In this document: positions 1 through 8,540 of the stretch, one piece after another | Layout: each line of letters begins with the position of its first letter | How positions within the stretch are numbered: the stretch's first letter is position 1 | Origin: Nocardia brasiliensis NBRC 14402 | GTDB taxonomy: Bacteria > Actinomycetota > Actinomycetes > Mycobacteriales > Mycobacteriaceae | Assembly (NCBI RefSeq): GCF_000308475.2 | Contig: NZ_BAFT02000024.1 | Location: 39,715-103,714, forward strand | Length of the DNA: 64,000 nt | Direction of reading: 5' to 3' | The notes under the pieces: model-generated | What the model was told of the DNA's origin: nothing | The model's database searches: none | What the model saw: the letters and a program-made list of their open reading frames with translations, nothing else | Made by a program: the position numbers and the translations under genes

Positions 1-1359
1 CTGCAGCCAGGTCCATCGGTTCTCGCCGTCGCCCTGCACGAATCCGGTCGTCTGGAGCACGTTGAGGGTTCCCGAATTGCGCAGGTCGGCGGCCTTGATA
101 TCCCAGCCCCAGCCCGACCAGGCCAAGCCGAGTTGCTGGGCTTGCTGGGAGAACGGGGCCCGTCCGTCGGCGAGTTCCCGGCGCATGTCCTCCGGGGAGG
201 CGGTGTCGTTGCGCCAGGCGAAGTTGCTCTCCTGGATTCCCCACGGGGTCGTGATGTTGCTGACCAGCATGTCGAATTTGCCGCGGTTGTACAGGTCGAC
301 GAAATCAACGCCCATGCCCTTGAACGAATCTGCGCCCAGCACAAAGGATTTGGGATCGGTCCAGGTGCGCTGACCGCGCGCGATGCCGAAGCGGATATTG
401 CCCGGCGTGGACTGGTTGTACAGCAGGTGATCGTGGCCGAAGTCGTTGCCGATATAGAGCTCGGGCCGCAGGTCACCGGTCAGATCGCCCGCGCCGAGCG
501 CCAACGTCCAGCCGGTGGCCTGGGCGTACGGGACGGCCTGCTTCTCTTCGGTGTAGATCGGGATGCCATTGGGGTCGTTGCCGTTCCACCGCAGTACGCG
601 CTCGCCCGCGGCATTCTTCGCATTCGACATCGAGTCGTTCATGACGACGTCGGGCCGGCCGTTCGGGTCGAGGACGCCGGAGTTCGGGAAGTAATTCCCG
701 AACACGATGTCGGGATGGCCGTCAGCGTCGAAGTCCGCGATCGAAACAGCGTTGGTGTTCCAGCGCTCGCCGTTGTATTGATCGCGCGTGTTACCCGGCG
801 GGACCACCTCGACCGGGACGTACGCCGGGGCCGGATCGGCGGCATTGTCCCTGTGCAGGAACATGATCGGAGTGCGTCCCCAGTAGTAGACGAGCAGATC
901 CATGCCGCCGTCGCCGTTGAAATCGCCGGGGGCACAACCCATCGGCGCCATCGTCGAATCCATGATGAGCGGGTCCGGCCGGAGCAGGAATGGTGTGAAG
1001 CGATCCTCCTGCGGCGCGGTCGGTGTGTGGGTCACGATCACCGAATCGGTGCGCGTGTCGACGATGCACATGCCGTTGGACCGCCCGTGTCCGACCAGAT
1101 CGTTGATGGCGATCGACGCACCGACGGAAGAGATCCAGGAGCGGATGTTCTGATACGCCGGGTTCACCTCACGTACGGTTTTCGCAGGTAATCGGTCGTA
1201 TCCGGGTGGCATCGCGATCGACATGGATTCGAACCTGTAGTCCTGCGCCACGTCGGCCGGGTCGTCGGTGGTCACCTGTGCCTGGGCGATCAGGAAGGCG
1301 GCCAGCAATACCGCCACCGCGCAGATGGTCGGCACCAGGGCTCTCGTGCGGGAGTTCAT
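1..1359 (-). CDS. Secreted FG-GAP/VCBS repeat protein, UnbV/CRTAC1-like (3' end cut by window edge)
   Basis: Reading leftward from ATG at 1359 gives 453 codons without a stop, so the C-terminus lies outside the window. The first ~28 residues are a signal peptide (Arg-containing start, then a run of Ala/Val/Leu/Ile ending at AQA). The body holds FG-GAP/integrin-type calcium-binding repeats: DFNGDGGMDLLVYYWG, DFDADGHPDIVFGNYF and DLTGDLRPELYIGNDF, which predict a beta-propeller outside the cell. The order and spacing of repeats match CRTAC1/UnbV-type proteins; the ASPIC/UnbV C-terminal domain would be off-window. The start ATG overlaps the TGA of the DUF1702 gene by 4 bases (ATGA), so the two are translationally coupled. 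This DUF1702-UnbV order is that of genes E3-E4 of enediyne core cassettes (family knowledge); the function there is not well defined. Confidence 0.85.
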   Translation of the reverse strand, partial: MNSRTRALVPTICAVAVLLAAFLIAQAQVTTDDPADVAQDYRFESMSIAMPPGYDRLPAKTVREVNPAYQNIRSWISSVGASIAINDLVGHGRSNGMCIVDTRTDSVIVTHTPTAPQEDRFTPFLLRPDPLIMDSTMAPMGCAPGDFNGDGGMDLLVYYWGRTPIMFLHRDNAADPAPAYVPVEVVPPGNTRDQYNGERWNTNAVSIADFDADGHPDIVFGNYFPNSGVLDPNGRPDVVMNDSMSNAKNAAGERVLRWNGNDPNGIPIYTEEKQAVPYAQATGWTLALGAGDLTGDLRPELYIGNDFGHDHLLYNQSTPGNIRFGIARGQRTWTDPKSFVLGADSFKGMGVDFVDLYNRGKFDMLVSNITTPWGIQESNFAWRNDTASPEDMRRELADGRAPFSQQAQQLGLAWSGWGWDIKAADLRNSGTLNVLQTTGFVQGDGENRWTWLQ

Positions 1360-2381
1360 GATTCGGCCTTTGCGGTTGTTTCCGGGTCTGCGGAAGCGGT
1401 CGGGTCGGGTGGTTCCGCGGTCAGGCATCGGCGCCGGATCCGCTCGCGCCAGAGCTCGAAGCCAGGGCCGCCGTTGATCGTGTGCACCACGGGCCGGGCG
1501 TCGATCGCGATCGCGGACGCGTCGGCGACGCGCTGACCAGTGAGTATCGCCAGAGCGGTCGCGGTGTTCGGCTGCACGATGCGGGCGCGGGCACGTGCCT
1601 CGGCGGCGAATATCGCACCTTGACCGAGGTCTCGGCGGTAGGCCGAGCCGCGGTCGCGCAACGCGGCGAGCTCGTCCGCGGTGGCGCCGCCGGCGTAGGT
1701 CGCCGCCAGGCCGAGGCCGGCGAACAGGTCTGGCTGCCGGGCCGCCGCGAACCCGTCGATCAGCGTGCACGCGGCGGCCGGATCGGCGCCCGAGACGAAC
1801 CACAGTGCGCGCCCGATGCCCTGATCGATCGCGCGCGGTGTATAGCCGGGATGCCGGTTCGACACGACGGGCGGCTTCGCATCAACATACTGCTGTTTCA
1901 CGTAGCGATCTGTATGGAAATAGGCTTGGTGAAACCCGTAACCATCTAGCGCCAGCCACATCAGAACCGGATCCGCCGCGCCGGTGAGCGCCGCCCGGTG
2001 CAGCGGCCGGGGGAGTCTGGCCAGCGCCCAGCCGACGCCGACGTAGATCATGTAGAGATGCTCGTCGGCTGCCGCGATGAAATCTGTCACGTGATGGTTG
2101 TGGCCCAGCGGCAGCCCGTCGCGGATCGCCAGCGCCATTGCGGCACCTTCGAATGCGAAACCTCTTCTGTTGCTTTCTATTTCGGATAATCTCTGCGCGG
2201 CTTCGGCTGCTGTGCCACACTCCGCGGCCACCCCGAATCCTTCGAGGAACGTCGCGCCGGCCGTCTCCAGGCATGATGCGGCGTGTGGATTGCGTGCGGG
2301 GAATCCCCGAACCCTCAACGATGCTTGCCGCGTGTCCGGCGTAAAGATCTTCCGGCGAAGCTTTCCCAGTGCGGAGACCAT
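1356..2381 (-). CDS. DUF1702 family protein (enediyne E3-like)
   Basis: 341 residues, soluble, no signal peptide. It has the features I associate with DUF1702 (PF08012): an N-terminal LGKLRRKIF segment, the phrase GFAFEGAAMALAIRD, and the conserved WLALDGYGFHQAYFHTDRYV block near residues 160-180. ATG at 2381 is preceded by a strong AGGGAGGA ribosome site 7 bases upstream. Its stop overlaps the next gene's start. DUF1702 proteins accompany UnbV/UnbU-type proteins in enediyne clusters and also in uncharacterised actinobacterial loci; no enzymatic activity can be assigned from sequence. An AraC regulator lies divergently upstream and could control the pair. Confidence 0.85.
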   Translation of the reverse strand: MVSALGKLRRKIFTPDTRQASLRVRGFPARNPHAASCLETAGATFLEGFGVAAECGTAAEAAQRLSEIESNRRGFAFEGAAMALAIRDGLPLGHNHHVTDFIAAADEHLYMIYVGVGWALARLPRPLHRAALTGAADPVLMWLALDGYGFHQAYFHTDRYVKQQYVDAKPPVVSNRHPGYTPRAIDQGIGRALWFVSGADPAAACTLIDGFAAARQPDLFAGLGLAATYAGGATADELAALRDRGSAYRRDLGQGAIFAAEARARARIVQPNTATALAILTGQRVADASAIAIDARPVVHTINGGPGFELWRERIRRRCLTAEPPDPTASADPETTAKAES

Positions 2382-2473
2382 CCGAAGTCCTCCCTCGCGG
2401 AACCTGTACTCAAGATTGCCATCCGGCCGCGTCTGGGGCTTCTTCCTCGTTGCTCAATCTACAAAATAGAAGT

Positions 2474-2500
2474 ATTCTACCGTCCAGTTAGATATGACAA
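2474..2500 (-). promoter_or_regulatory. Candidate promoter of the DUF1702 operon
   Basis: On the minus strand TTGTCA (-35, plus-strand 2495-2500) is followed after 15 bases by TAGAAT (-10, plus-strand 2474-2479). Both hexamers differ from consensus at one position, but the spacer is short. The stretch is AT-rich against its surroundings and lies ~95 bases upstream of the DUF1702 start. Confidence 0.35.
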
Positions 2501-2504
2501 TCAG

Positions 2505-2523
2505 GGTGGCTAACTGAGCCACC
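2505..2523. repeat. Inverted repeat GGTGGCT-5-AGCCACC
   Basis: A perfect 7-base inverted repeat with a 5-base loop just upstream of the candidate promoter at 2474-2500. With no T-tract it is more likely an operator or cruciform than a terminator. The divergent AraC-type regulator is an obvious candidate binder, by inference only. Confidence 0.4.
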
Positions 2524-2893
2524 AGCGGCACTCCGCGCGCTGCCTCGCTGCATCGGGGCTGTGGGGCTTGCGTCGGGGCTACGGGGCAAGGGGGTACCGA
2601 GCGGAAGTGCAACCGCCACTGCGGAATCGACGGCTTCACTTATCAAGCATTCATCCCACGGCCGATGGGTCACCGACATTTTCGTAATGAGCGTGCGGTC
2701 TTGGGAGCGACACCTGAATGGTTCGACCTCGGTGCCGGAGGCGGCCGGTCAGTGAAAAATCAGCGGCAGCGACCTGGTTTCGCTGTCCCAGCAAAGACGC
2801 TATTTTGCAGCTATTTCGCAGCCGTACGGCTGCGGAAGGCTTGATTCTGCTGCCGGCTCGGGCATCCTGGATTGTTATGAGTTTGGAGAGTTC
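2524..2893. other. Intergenic region upstream of the AraC regulator
   Basis: About 370 bases between the divergent DUF1702 and AraC genes, with AT-richer patches around 2670-2700 and 2750-2880. Only short shadow ORFs occur. I see no convincing gene, tRNA or repeat here. Confidence 0.5.
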
Positions 2894-3619
2894 GTGTCCG
2901 ATCATATCGCTGACAGCATCAAGTACATGTGGGAAAATTGTGGGCAGCAAGTTTCCTTGGATGACCTCGCCGACGTGGCGAAATGCAGTAAGTTTCACTT
3001 CGTGAGACGGTTTCGCGTAGAAACCGGCTGGTCGCCGGTGCGGTTTCTCGCGGCGATCCGGCTGGCGCGCAGCAAGAAGTTATTGGCGTCCACTTCTATG
3101 AAAGTTTCTGAGATCTCATATGCTGTCGGGTATTTGAGTTACGGGACCTTCACGTCACGATTCACCGAAGCGGTCGGACTCAGTCCGTCGCAGTATCGGC
3201 GCTACATCCGCGGCGAACATGTTCCGCTGAGATGGTCCGAGCAACACACATATTGTGGCAGGGATTCCAGCAGGCCGTTGCTGTGTGGAAAATTGTCCGA
3301 TCCCGGCGGAATCGCGGCCAGCCGCAGGTATATGAGTATATACTCCGCGGCGAACCCGCTGACGTCCGCCGTTGCGTTATTCAATGTTCCGGATCGGGGA
3401 GCGTTCAGTATCAGCTGCCTACCACCCGGGAAATGGGTGGCTCGGGCGATCGCGGTCTCCACTGTTTGTGACGACAGAAATCGTCGAACAGTCAGGGATG
3501 TCCGCACGGGAATCTGTGAGTTCCGGCTGCGGGAAAACGATCGACTCGAAATCGGTATCACGCTGAGCGAGCAGACGATTCGGAGCGCCCCATTCTTGCT
3601 GGCGCTGCCGCAGCTCTGA
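2894..3619 (+). CDS. AraC family transcriptional regulator
   Basis: 241 residues starting at GTG 2894, preceded by GGAGAG 5 bases upstream. Unusually for the family, the two helix-turn-helix motifs are at the N-terminus (about residues 8-105): VSLDDLADVAKCSKFHFVRR, then MKVSEISYAVGYLSYGTFTS with the usual GLSPSQYRR ending. The remaining ~135 residues are a poorly recognisable C-terminal domain, possibly ligand binding. Base composition is lower in GC and richer in rare codons than neighbouring genes, which suggests horizontal origin. It is divergent from the DUF1702/UnbV pair and is a plausible regulator of it (inference). Confidence 0.85.
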   Translation: MSDHIADSIKYMWENCGQQVSLDDLADVAKCSKFHFVRRFRVETGWSPVRFLAAIRLARSKKLLASTSMKVSEISYAVGYLSYGTFTSRFTEAVGLSPSQYRRYIRGEHVPLRWSEQHTYCGRDSSRPLLCGKLSDPGGIAASRRYMSIYSAANPLTSAVALFNVPDRGAFSISCLPPGKWVARAIAVSTVCDDRNRRTVRDVRTGICEFRLRENDRLEIGITLSEQTIRSAPFLLALPQL

Positions 3620-3844
3620 AACCCACCCCGCGCCCCGGCAAGATCGCGTTCAGCCCGGCCCGCCAGTCTGGCCGGGCTGATCGTGCTGGGGTGAATCGTC
3701 CTGCGGCCCTGGGGCGGACGTGCTCGGCACCTCCGGCCCCGCCTGGCGATCAAAGATCAGGTGAACTATGTTCACTGGGTCGAGACCGCGGTCGTGCCGG
3801 GGCACCGGCGGCGCACCGTAAGATCACCGGTAGATGAGGGATGT

Positions 3845-4486
3845 ATGGCAACACCCGGCTTCCCGCCGAATACGCTTGATACCGAGGGCGTTCCGCTGTG
3901 GATCAGCGAGCTGGCGGACGACGACCCCAATCATTGTGTGCACGTCGTCCGTGGGCTCGAACCCGCCGCGGCGCTGGAGGTGCTGGGGGCCAAGGCACGG
4001 CTGTTCCGTCCATGCGAACTACCGGCCGGCAAGCCGGACGAGCGGACGTCCCTGCCCGCGGCGGCGCTCGGCGGCGAGCGCGGCGATGCCGCGGCGACGC
4101 TGCTGGCGGGCCGGATCGGCGAATGGACCTTCGTCTACGACGACGCCGGGGCCACCGACGATGTGGCAGCCCTGTCGGCCGACGGGCGAGTCGCGGCGAC
4201 CAGCTACTACTCGATCAACGCGGACGCCAGCCTGACCTACTGTGCCGACGGAAACGAGATCGCCTGGATCAACGTCGACGACCTCGAACTCGACACCGAC
4301 CTGGCCGACCTCCCCGCCGAACTCCGCGCGGCCTTCGAAGCCGCAGGCACCCTCGAATTCGACTACCTCGAGCCGGGCGACGCCGACTACGCCATCTGCA
4401 TGCGCGCCGTCACCGCCCTGGCCGCCCTCCCACCCACCCTCGCCGACCTCCGCCGTATCCCGTTGCTACTCACCCCTTTCGGCTGA
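3845..4486 (+). CDS. DUF6461 family protein
   Basis: 213 residues from ATG 3845 (GAGGGA just upstream; an in-frame start at 3761 would add a Pro/Arg-rich tail of no domain character). The protein is acidic and cytoplasmic, with the WTFVYDDAG, TSYYSINADASLTYC and FDYLEPGDADYAICMRAVT blocks that I associate with DUF6461, a family common in Streptomyces and Nocardia. No function is known. A GC-rich hairpin follows the stop. Confidence 0.7.
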   Translation: MATPGFPPNTLDTEGVPLWISELADDDPNHCVHVVRGLEPAAALEVLGAKARLFRPCELPAGKPDERTSLPAAALGGERGDAAATLLAGRIGEWTFVYDDAGATDDVAALSADGRVAATSYYSINADASLTYCADGNEIAWINVDDLELDTDLADLPAELRAAFEAAGTLEFDYLEPGDADYAICMRAVTALAALPPTLADLRRIPLLLTPFG

Positions 4487-4500
4487 GCGCGATGCCACTC

Positions 4501-4517
4501 GCGCCGGCCGGCGGCGC
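4501..4517. terminator. GC-rich hairpin after the DUF6461 gene
   Basis: GCGCCG-5-CGGCGC lies 15 bases after the stop at 4486. There is no T-tract, but actinobacterial terminators often lack one. Weak evidence. Confidence 0.3.
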
Positions 4518-4638
4518 AGCACGGTCAGCAGCCCCGGCAAGCAAACCTGTTGCTGTGCAAGGAATCGAACTGTTGCCGGTAATCGCATCGCCCACCTGGA
4601 TGGCACGATGACGGGCGATTGCGGGTCGGCGCAATAGG

Positions 4639-5343
4639 ATGACGTTGTCCGGCCGAGATGTGCCGGACATGGATCGCACGAGGTGGGTAGATCGTTTGAC
4701 CGAGCAGTCGATTGACGTGGGTCCGCCTGTTTCGGGTGCGGGCGCAGCGGATCGAGGCTCGACCTGGCGGCAGCTCCGGCCGATGCTCGCCGCCCTCGCG
4801 CTGGCCGTCGCGGCGCTCGTGGCGGGGATCATCGCCTGGCCTGTAGACGGTTTGGCGGTTCGCTTCTTCCGGTTCGACGTCATCCCGCTCGCGGTGGCTC
4901 CGCTGCTCTGGACGGCCGCCGTGGTGCTCTTCGTCGTCTTCCCGCCGAGGCGTCCGGCGTACCTCAAATGGATGTGGCGCACGTCGGCTGCTGTCCTGAC
5001 GCTGATTACGGTTCCGGTATGGGTATGGACGGCATTGGTGATGTCCCTGAGCCCGCATACGGGCAAGACCGCCATGGTCGAGGTGAGTCCGGATGGTCGC
5101 CACGAAGCCGTCGCGGTGTCCTATTCCGCATTCGATTCGGGCTGTCGCGTGTGGCTTCGGGAGCGCGGCGGGTTGTTCAGCAGGCAGTCTCTGGTGTGGG
5201 AGGAGACCGAAGGATATTGCCCGGTGCGGGTGTCCTTCAGCGATGACACCACGATAAGTGTCACCGATTCCAGTGGCAGACGGACCATGACGACAACCTT
5301 TGATCCCGAACGAACACAGGTAGACGCCCTGCTGCGCTCGTAG
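4639..5343 (+). CDS. Hypothetical membrane protein with extracytoplasmic C-terminus
   Basis: 234 residues. Three hydrophobic helices are predictable at about 48-70, 80-102 and 112-136, followed by a ~95-residue soluble domain with alternating beta-strand pattern (AMVEVSPDGRHEAVAV, then a Cys pair around RVWLRE and EGYCPVRVSF). The two Cys residues could form a disulfide outside the membrane. A second start, ATG 4669, is equally possible. I do not recognise the family. Confidence 0.65.
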   Translation: MTLSGRDVPDMDRTRWVDRLTEQSIDVGPPVSGAGAADRGSTWRQLRPMLAALALAVAALVAGIIAWPVDGLAVRFFRFDVIPLAVAPLLWTAAVVLFVVFPPRRPAYLKWMWRTSAAVLTLITVPVWVWTALVMSLSPHTGKTAMVEVSPDGRHEAVAVSYSAFDSGCRVWLRERGGLFSRQSLVWEETEGYCPVRVSFSDDTTISVTDSSGRRTMTTTFDPERTQVDALLRS

Positions 5344-5409
5344 CCAATCGTTTTCGGATGTGGTGCACACTATTCGGCATCGCCACAGTTGGAGCCTGGA
5401 CTGCGCCGG

Positions 5410-6057
5410 TCAACGGCCCGGTGCGATGAAACCGGACTCGTAGGCGGTGATGACCGCCTGGGTGCGGTCTCGTGCGCGCAGTTTCATCAACACGTTGCGG
5501 ACGTGGGTTTTGACGGTTTCGACACCGAGGAACATCGAGGCCGCGATCTCGGCGTTGCTCAGGCCGCTCGCCATGGCGCGCAGTACTTCGGTTTCGCGGT
5601 CGGTCAGTTTCGCCTGTGCCAGAACGTTGTTCGGCAGTGGGGGGCGCGCGGCGACCAGCGAGCGGATCGCGCTCGGGAACAGCACCGAGTCGCTGGTCGT
5701 GACCGTGCGGACGGCCTGCACGAACTCTTCGGGCCGAGCTCGCTTGAGCAGGAAGCCCCTCGCGCCGACGCGCAGTGCGTCGTAGACATACGAGTCGTTC
5801 TCGAAGGTGGTGATCACCACTACCTTCGGCGGGTCGGCCAAGGCGGCCAACAGATTTCTCGTGGCGGCGATACCGTCCACGGTCGGCATCCGGACGTCCA
5901 TCAGCACGACGTCCGGTCGCGTTGCGCGGACGCGGTCGAGCACCTCGCTGCCGTCCTGCGCTTCGCCCACCACATCGATGTCGCGCTCAGCATCCAGGAT
6001 TGCGCGTAAGCCGGTGCGCACCAGCGGATCGTCGTCCACGACGAGCACCGCGATCAC
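5410..6057 (-). CDS. NarL/LuxR-type response regulator
   Basis: 215 residues from GTG 6057, whose codon overlaps the kinase stop (GTGA). The receiver domain covers residues 3-120, with acidic pocket DDD at 8-10, phospho-acceptor Asp54 (VVLMDVRMP), the conserved TTFE segment and Lys in FLLKRARP. The LuxR helix-turn-helix is at about 145-205 (LTDRETEVLRAMASGLSNAE, then VETVKTHVRNVLMKL). It pairs with the kinase encoded immediately upstream. The divergent DUF6463 gene is the likely target, by position only. Confidence 0.93.
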   Translation of the reverse strand: MIAVLVVDDDPLVRTGLRAILDAERDIDVVGEAQDGSEVLDRVRATRPDVVLMDVRMPTVDGIAATRNLLAALADPPKVVVITTFENDSYVYDALRVGARGFLLKRARPEEFVQAVRTVTTSDSVLFPSAIRSLVAARPPLPNNVLAQAKLTDRETEVLRAMASGLSNAEIAASMFLGVETVKTHVRNVLMKLRARDRTQAVITAYESGFIAPGR

Positions 6058-7310
6058 GGCGTCACCACCCACGGCAGGGTGGCATCGACCGACCATCGCT
6101 CACCCGTCGCACCGGCACGTAGCTCGCCGCCGAGCACCAGAACCCGTTCCCGCATACCGATCAATCCGCGCCCGTGTCCGGTCGACGACCCGCGGGCCAC
6201 ACCGTTCGACACCTCGAGCTGAACGACGGGCGGCGCCGCACGAACGACGAGATCGATTGCGCCACCGTCACCGTGCCGCACGGCATTGGTCAAAGCCTCC
6301 TGCAGTACTCGGAAAGCCTCGCGAGATATCGAGTCGGGCACGGTATTCAGATCGCCGACTATGGTAGTCGCGATCCGCGCGCCGTGGCAGCCGGCGGTGA
6401 GTCGATCGAGGCCCGCCAGGGTCGAGCCGGACAGCTCCTCGTCTACGCCCCGGCGCAGCATGCCGAGCGCCTGGTCGAGTTCGTCCAGGGCGGCTCGTCC
6501 GGCTGCCTCGATCTGCTGTAGCGCGCGCCGGGCGAACTCCGGATCGTCGTCGAGCACCCGACCGGCGGCCGCCGCCTGCATCGTCATCGCCGTCAATGCG
6601 TGGCCGACCGAATCGTGCAGTTCGCGGGCGAGCCGGTTTCCTGCGGCGAGCTTGCGCTCCTGACGGCGCAGCGCGGCCATCTGATCGGCCTGGGTAGGTC
6701 CGAGCAACGCCGGGGCCAGCTGCACCAGCAGCGAACCCGCCCCCGCGACGACGTACACCGCGACAACCAGTAACCCGGCACCCGCACAGCCGGTCAGGAT
6801 GGCCGTCGGCAGGTCGGGAGCCGACACCGTGAACCGCTCGGTCAGATGCAGCGTCGCCTTATGCGAACCGGCGAACGGCACGACGAGCATCGTCGCGGCG
6901 GTCGGGACGGCCCAGATGAACACACTCGTCGCGCAACCGCCGACGATCAGCGTCAGGAAGTACCAGACGGCGCCCCGTGTCCGTGATTCCCACGCACGAC
7001 TCGACGGCGGGTCCGGATCCGGCAGCGGTACCCCCAAAAGCGCTCGGACAACGACTATTTCGAGCGTCCGCACTGCCGGGAGCAATGTCACGCCCACGGC
7101 GACCACGGCCGTACCGACGGCGAGCGCGAGGACGAGGGCCAGGTCACCCGCGGTGGCCTCCGCGCGCCGCAAGCCGATCACGAAGGTTGCTGCTAGGCCG
7201 ACGTAGGGGATGACCGCGACCCCGCCGAGAGCCAGATAGACGCCGCGCAGATAGGTCGACGGCCGCACCAGCGGGCCCGTCGCCGACCGCAGCGTCTGCC
7301 GGAATTGCAC
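6054..7310 (-). CDS. Two-component sensor histidine kinase (HisKA_3/NarX-type)
   Basis: 418 residues using GTG 7310; the open frame runs on to 7475, but that extension would run into the divergent DUF6463 gene and is not protein-like. Four to five membrane helices lie in the N-terminal half (VYLALGGVAVIPYVGLAATF and following). The dimerisation helix has the phospho-acceptor His at about 232 (ARELHDSVGHALTAM), followed by an HATPase domain with N-box EALTNAVRHG and G-box GRGLIGMRERV. The intramembrane-sensing layout suggests it detects envelope stress or a hydrophobic drug. Overlaps its response regulator by 4 bases. Confidence 0.9.
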   Translation of the reverse strand: MQFRQTLRSATGPLVRPSTYLRGVYLALGGVAVIPYVGLAATFVIGLRRAEATAGDLALVLALAVGTAVVAVGVTLLPAVRTLEIVVVRALLGVPLPDPDPPSSRAWESRTRGAVWYFLTLIVGGCATSVFIWAVPTAATMLVVPFAGSHKATLHLTERFTVSAPDLPTAILTGCAGAGLLVVAVYVVAGAGSLLVQLAPALLGPTQADQMAALRRQERKLAAGNRLARELHDSVGHALTAMTMQAAAAGRVLDDDPEFARRALQQIEAAGRAALDELDQALGMLRRGVDEELSGSTLAGLDRLTAGCHGARIATTIVGDLNTVPDSISREAFRVLQEALTNAVRHGDGGAIDLVVRAAPPVVQLEVSNGVARGSSTGHGRGLIGMRERVLVLGGELRAGATGERWSVDATLPWVVTP

Positions 7311-7416
7311 ACGTCGATCATCCCAGAACCACGGATACGGCGATTCACTCGAATGGGGGAGTCGATTCACTCCGCGGCGGGAAGTGGTGCACGCCGCCGT
7401 GCAGAACAGTCGAACC

Positions 7417-7869
7417 ATGACTATCAAAACATTCGACAACGCCCGCTCAGTAGTCTGGGCCGGCCGTCTGATCACCCTGCTCGGTGCCGGTCACACGGTC
7501 GGCGCCCTCATCCTCACCCGCGGCTTCTTCGACGACTGGCTGGCCGGCGATCTCTGGGACAGCTCCCTGGATCTGCGAGCGCCCCAACCGATCCTGGGCG
7601 CCTTCTTCGTCTCGGTAGCCAGCTTCGGTATCCCACTTCTCCTGACCGGCTGGGCCATCACCCGAATGGGCCACCACAACCTGGTCCCACCCCCGCTCCT
7701 CACCTGCACCCTCGCCCTCTGGATCACCGCCTGCGACCTACTCGGCGGCCCGAGCCCCCTCCTCCTCACCTGGCTCTCGATCCTCACCCTCCTGATCGCC
7801 GCCCACCGCAAATCCCGCGCAGCCACCCCGACCGCCCGGTCCTCCCAAACCCCCACCACGACCCGCTGA
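7417..7869 (+). CDS. DUF6463-like four-helix membrane protein
   Basis: 150 residues from ATG 7417. Four hydrophobic segments (WAGRLITLLGAGHTVGALIL, ILGAFFVSVASFGIPLLLTG, PLLTCTLALWITACDLL and LLLTWLSILTLLIAA) with a LGAGHT motif near the start resemble small actinobacterial DUF6463 proteins. The C-terminal tail is Ser/Thr/Arg-rich and cytoplasmic. It is divergent, with a ~105-base gap, from the kinase/regulator operon and so a likely target or partner of it. Confidence 0.7.
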   Translation: MTIKTFDNARSVVWAGRLITLLGAGHTVGALILTRGFFDDWLAGDLWDSSLDLRAPQPILGAFFVSVASFGIPLLLTGWAITRMGHHNLVPPPLLTCTLALWITACDLLGGPSPLLLTWLSILTLLIAAHRKSRAATPTARSSQTPTTTR

Positions 7870-7993
7870 CCCGTGGTGGCACAGTCGAACAGGCTCTGGC
7901 CCAGCTGTCGCCGCAGGCCGATTCTCCGTCAGCGCGTTGGTGCATCGACGAGCGCAAGCGGATGGGTACGCAGTCGTACCCGCGGAGTCGGTA

Positions 7994-8518
7994 ATGGTTG
8001 CGGACTGGTGCGTGGTCGACTGGGGTTGGGCGCGCATTCGCAACCGCAAGACGGCAGGATGGGTCTTGGCGATGTCTTTTCTGTTGCTCATCATGATCGG
8101 AGTCGTTGCGCCGAAAGCGGATTCGGTCGAACCGGGCACGCAAACGAACTCAGAGCCCAGCACGACACCGGCCACTACGATTACGAAACCCATACCCAAA
8201 CCTGCACCCACGCCGGCAACCAGCTCTGAACCCACACTGATCCCGGCTACCCCGGCACCGACCACTCCGGTGGCGATCCAACCTTTCGCGCCGTCGGTTC
8301 CGTCGACAGCCGCGCCGGTGCCGGCGCCGGAACTCCCCGCCCCGGCGCCCGCACCCCGTCCGCTGCCCGCACCTACAGCGGACGCGCCTGCTCCCAGAGC
8401 GGGAGTGACGCCCGGTGCTTTCTGCAGCCCCGACGGCGCCCCGGGCATCAGCAAGACCGGCAAACCCATGGTGTGTGGCCCCGCCGGGGACGGACGCTCC
8501 CGTTGGCACCAGCCGTGA
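7994..8518 (+). CDS. Membrane-anchored Pro/Ala/Thr-rich protein with C-terminal CxxxG-x-C motif
   Basis: 174 residues from ATG 7994 (GCGGAG 7 bases upstream; the frame is open from 7937). A single helix at about 22-42 (TAGWVLAMSFLLLIMIGVVA) anchors a long low-complexity Pro/Ala/Thr stretch (about 50-135), which would span the cell wall. The end carries GAFCSPDGAPGISKTGKPMV, a further Cys-Gly, then DGRSRWHQ: a small two-Cys module that recurs at the C-termini of many actinobacterial exported proteins. Function unknown. Confidence 0.7.
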   Translation: MVADWCVVDWGWARIRNRKTAGWVLAMSFLLLIMIGVVAPKADSVEPGTQTNSEPSTTPATTITKPIPKPAPTPATSSEPTLIPATPAPTTPVAIQPFAPSVPSTAAPVPAPELPAPAPAPRPLPAPTADAPAPRAGVTPGAFCSPDGAPGISKTGKPMVCGPAGDGRSRWHQP

Positions 8519-8540
8519 GCAATTGCCGTGGAGCCGTCGC

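Noticed and set aside
4550..4575. tRNA T-arm-like GGAATCGAAC string
   Set aside because: No acceptor stem, D-arm or anticodon arm can be built around it; it lies in a short intergenic region.
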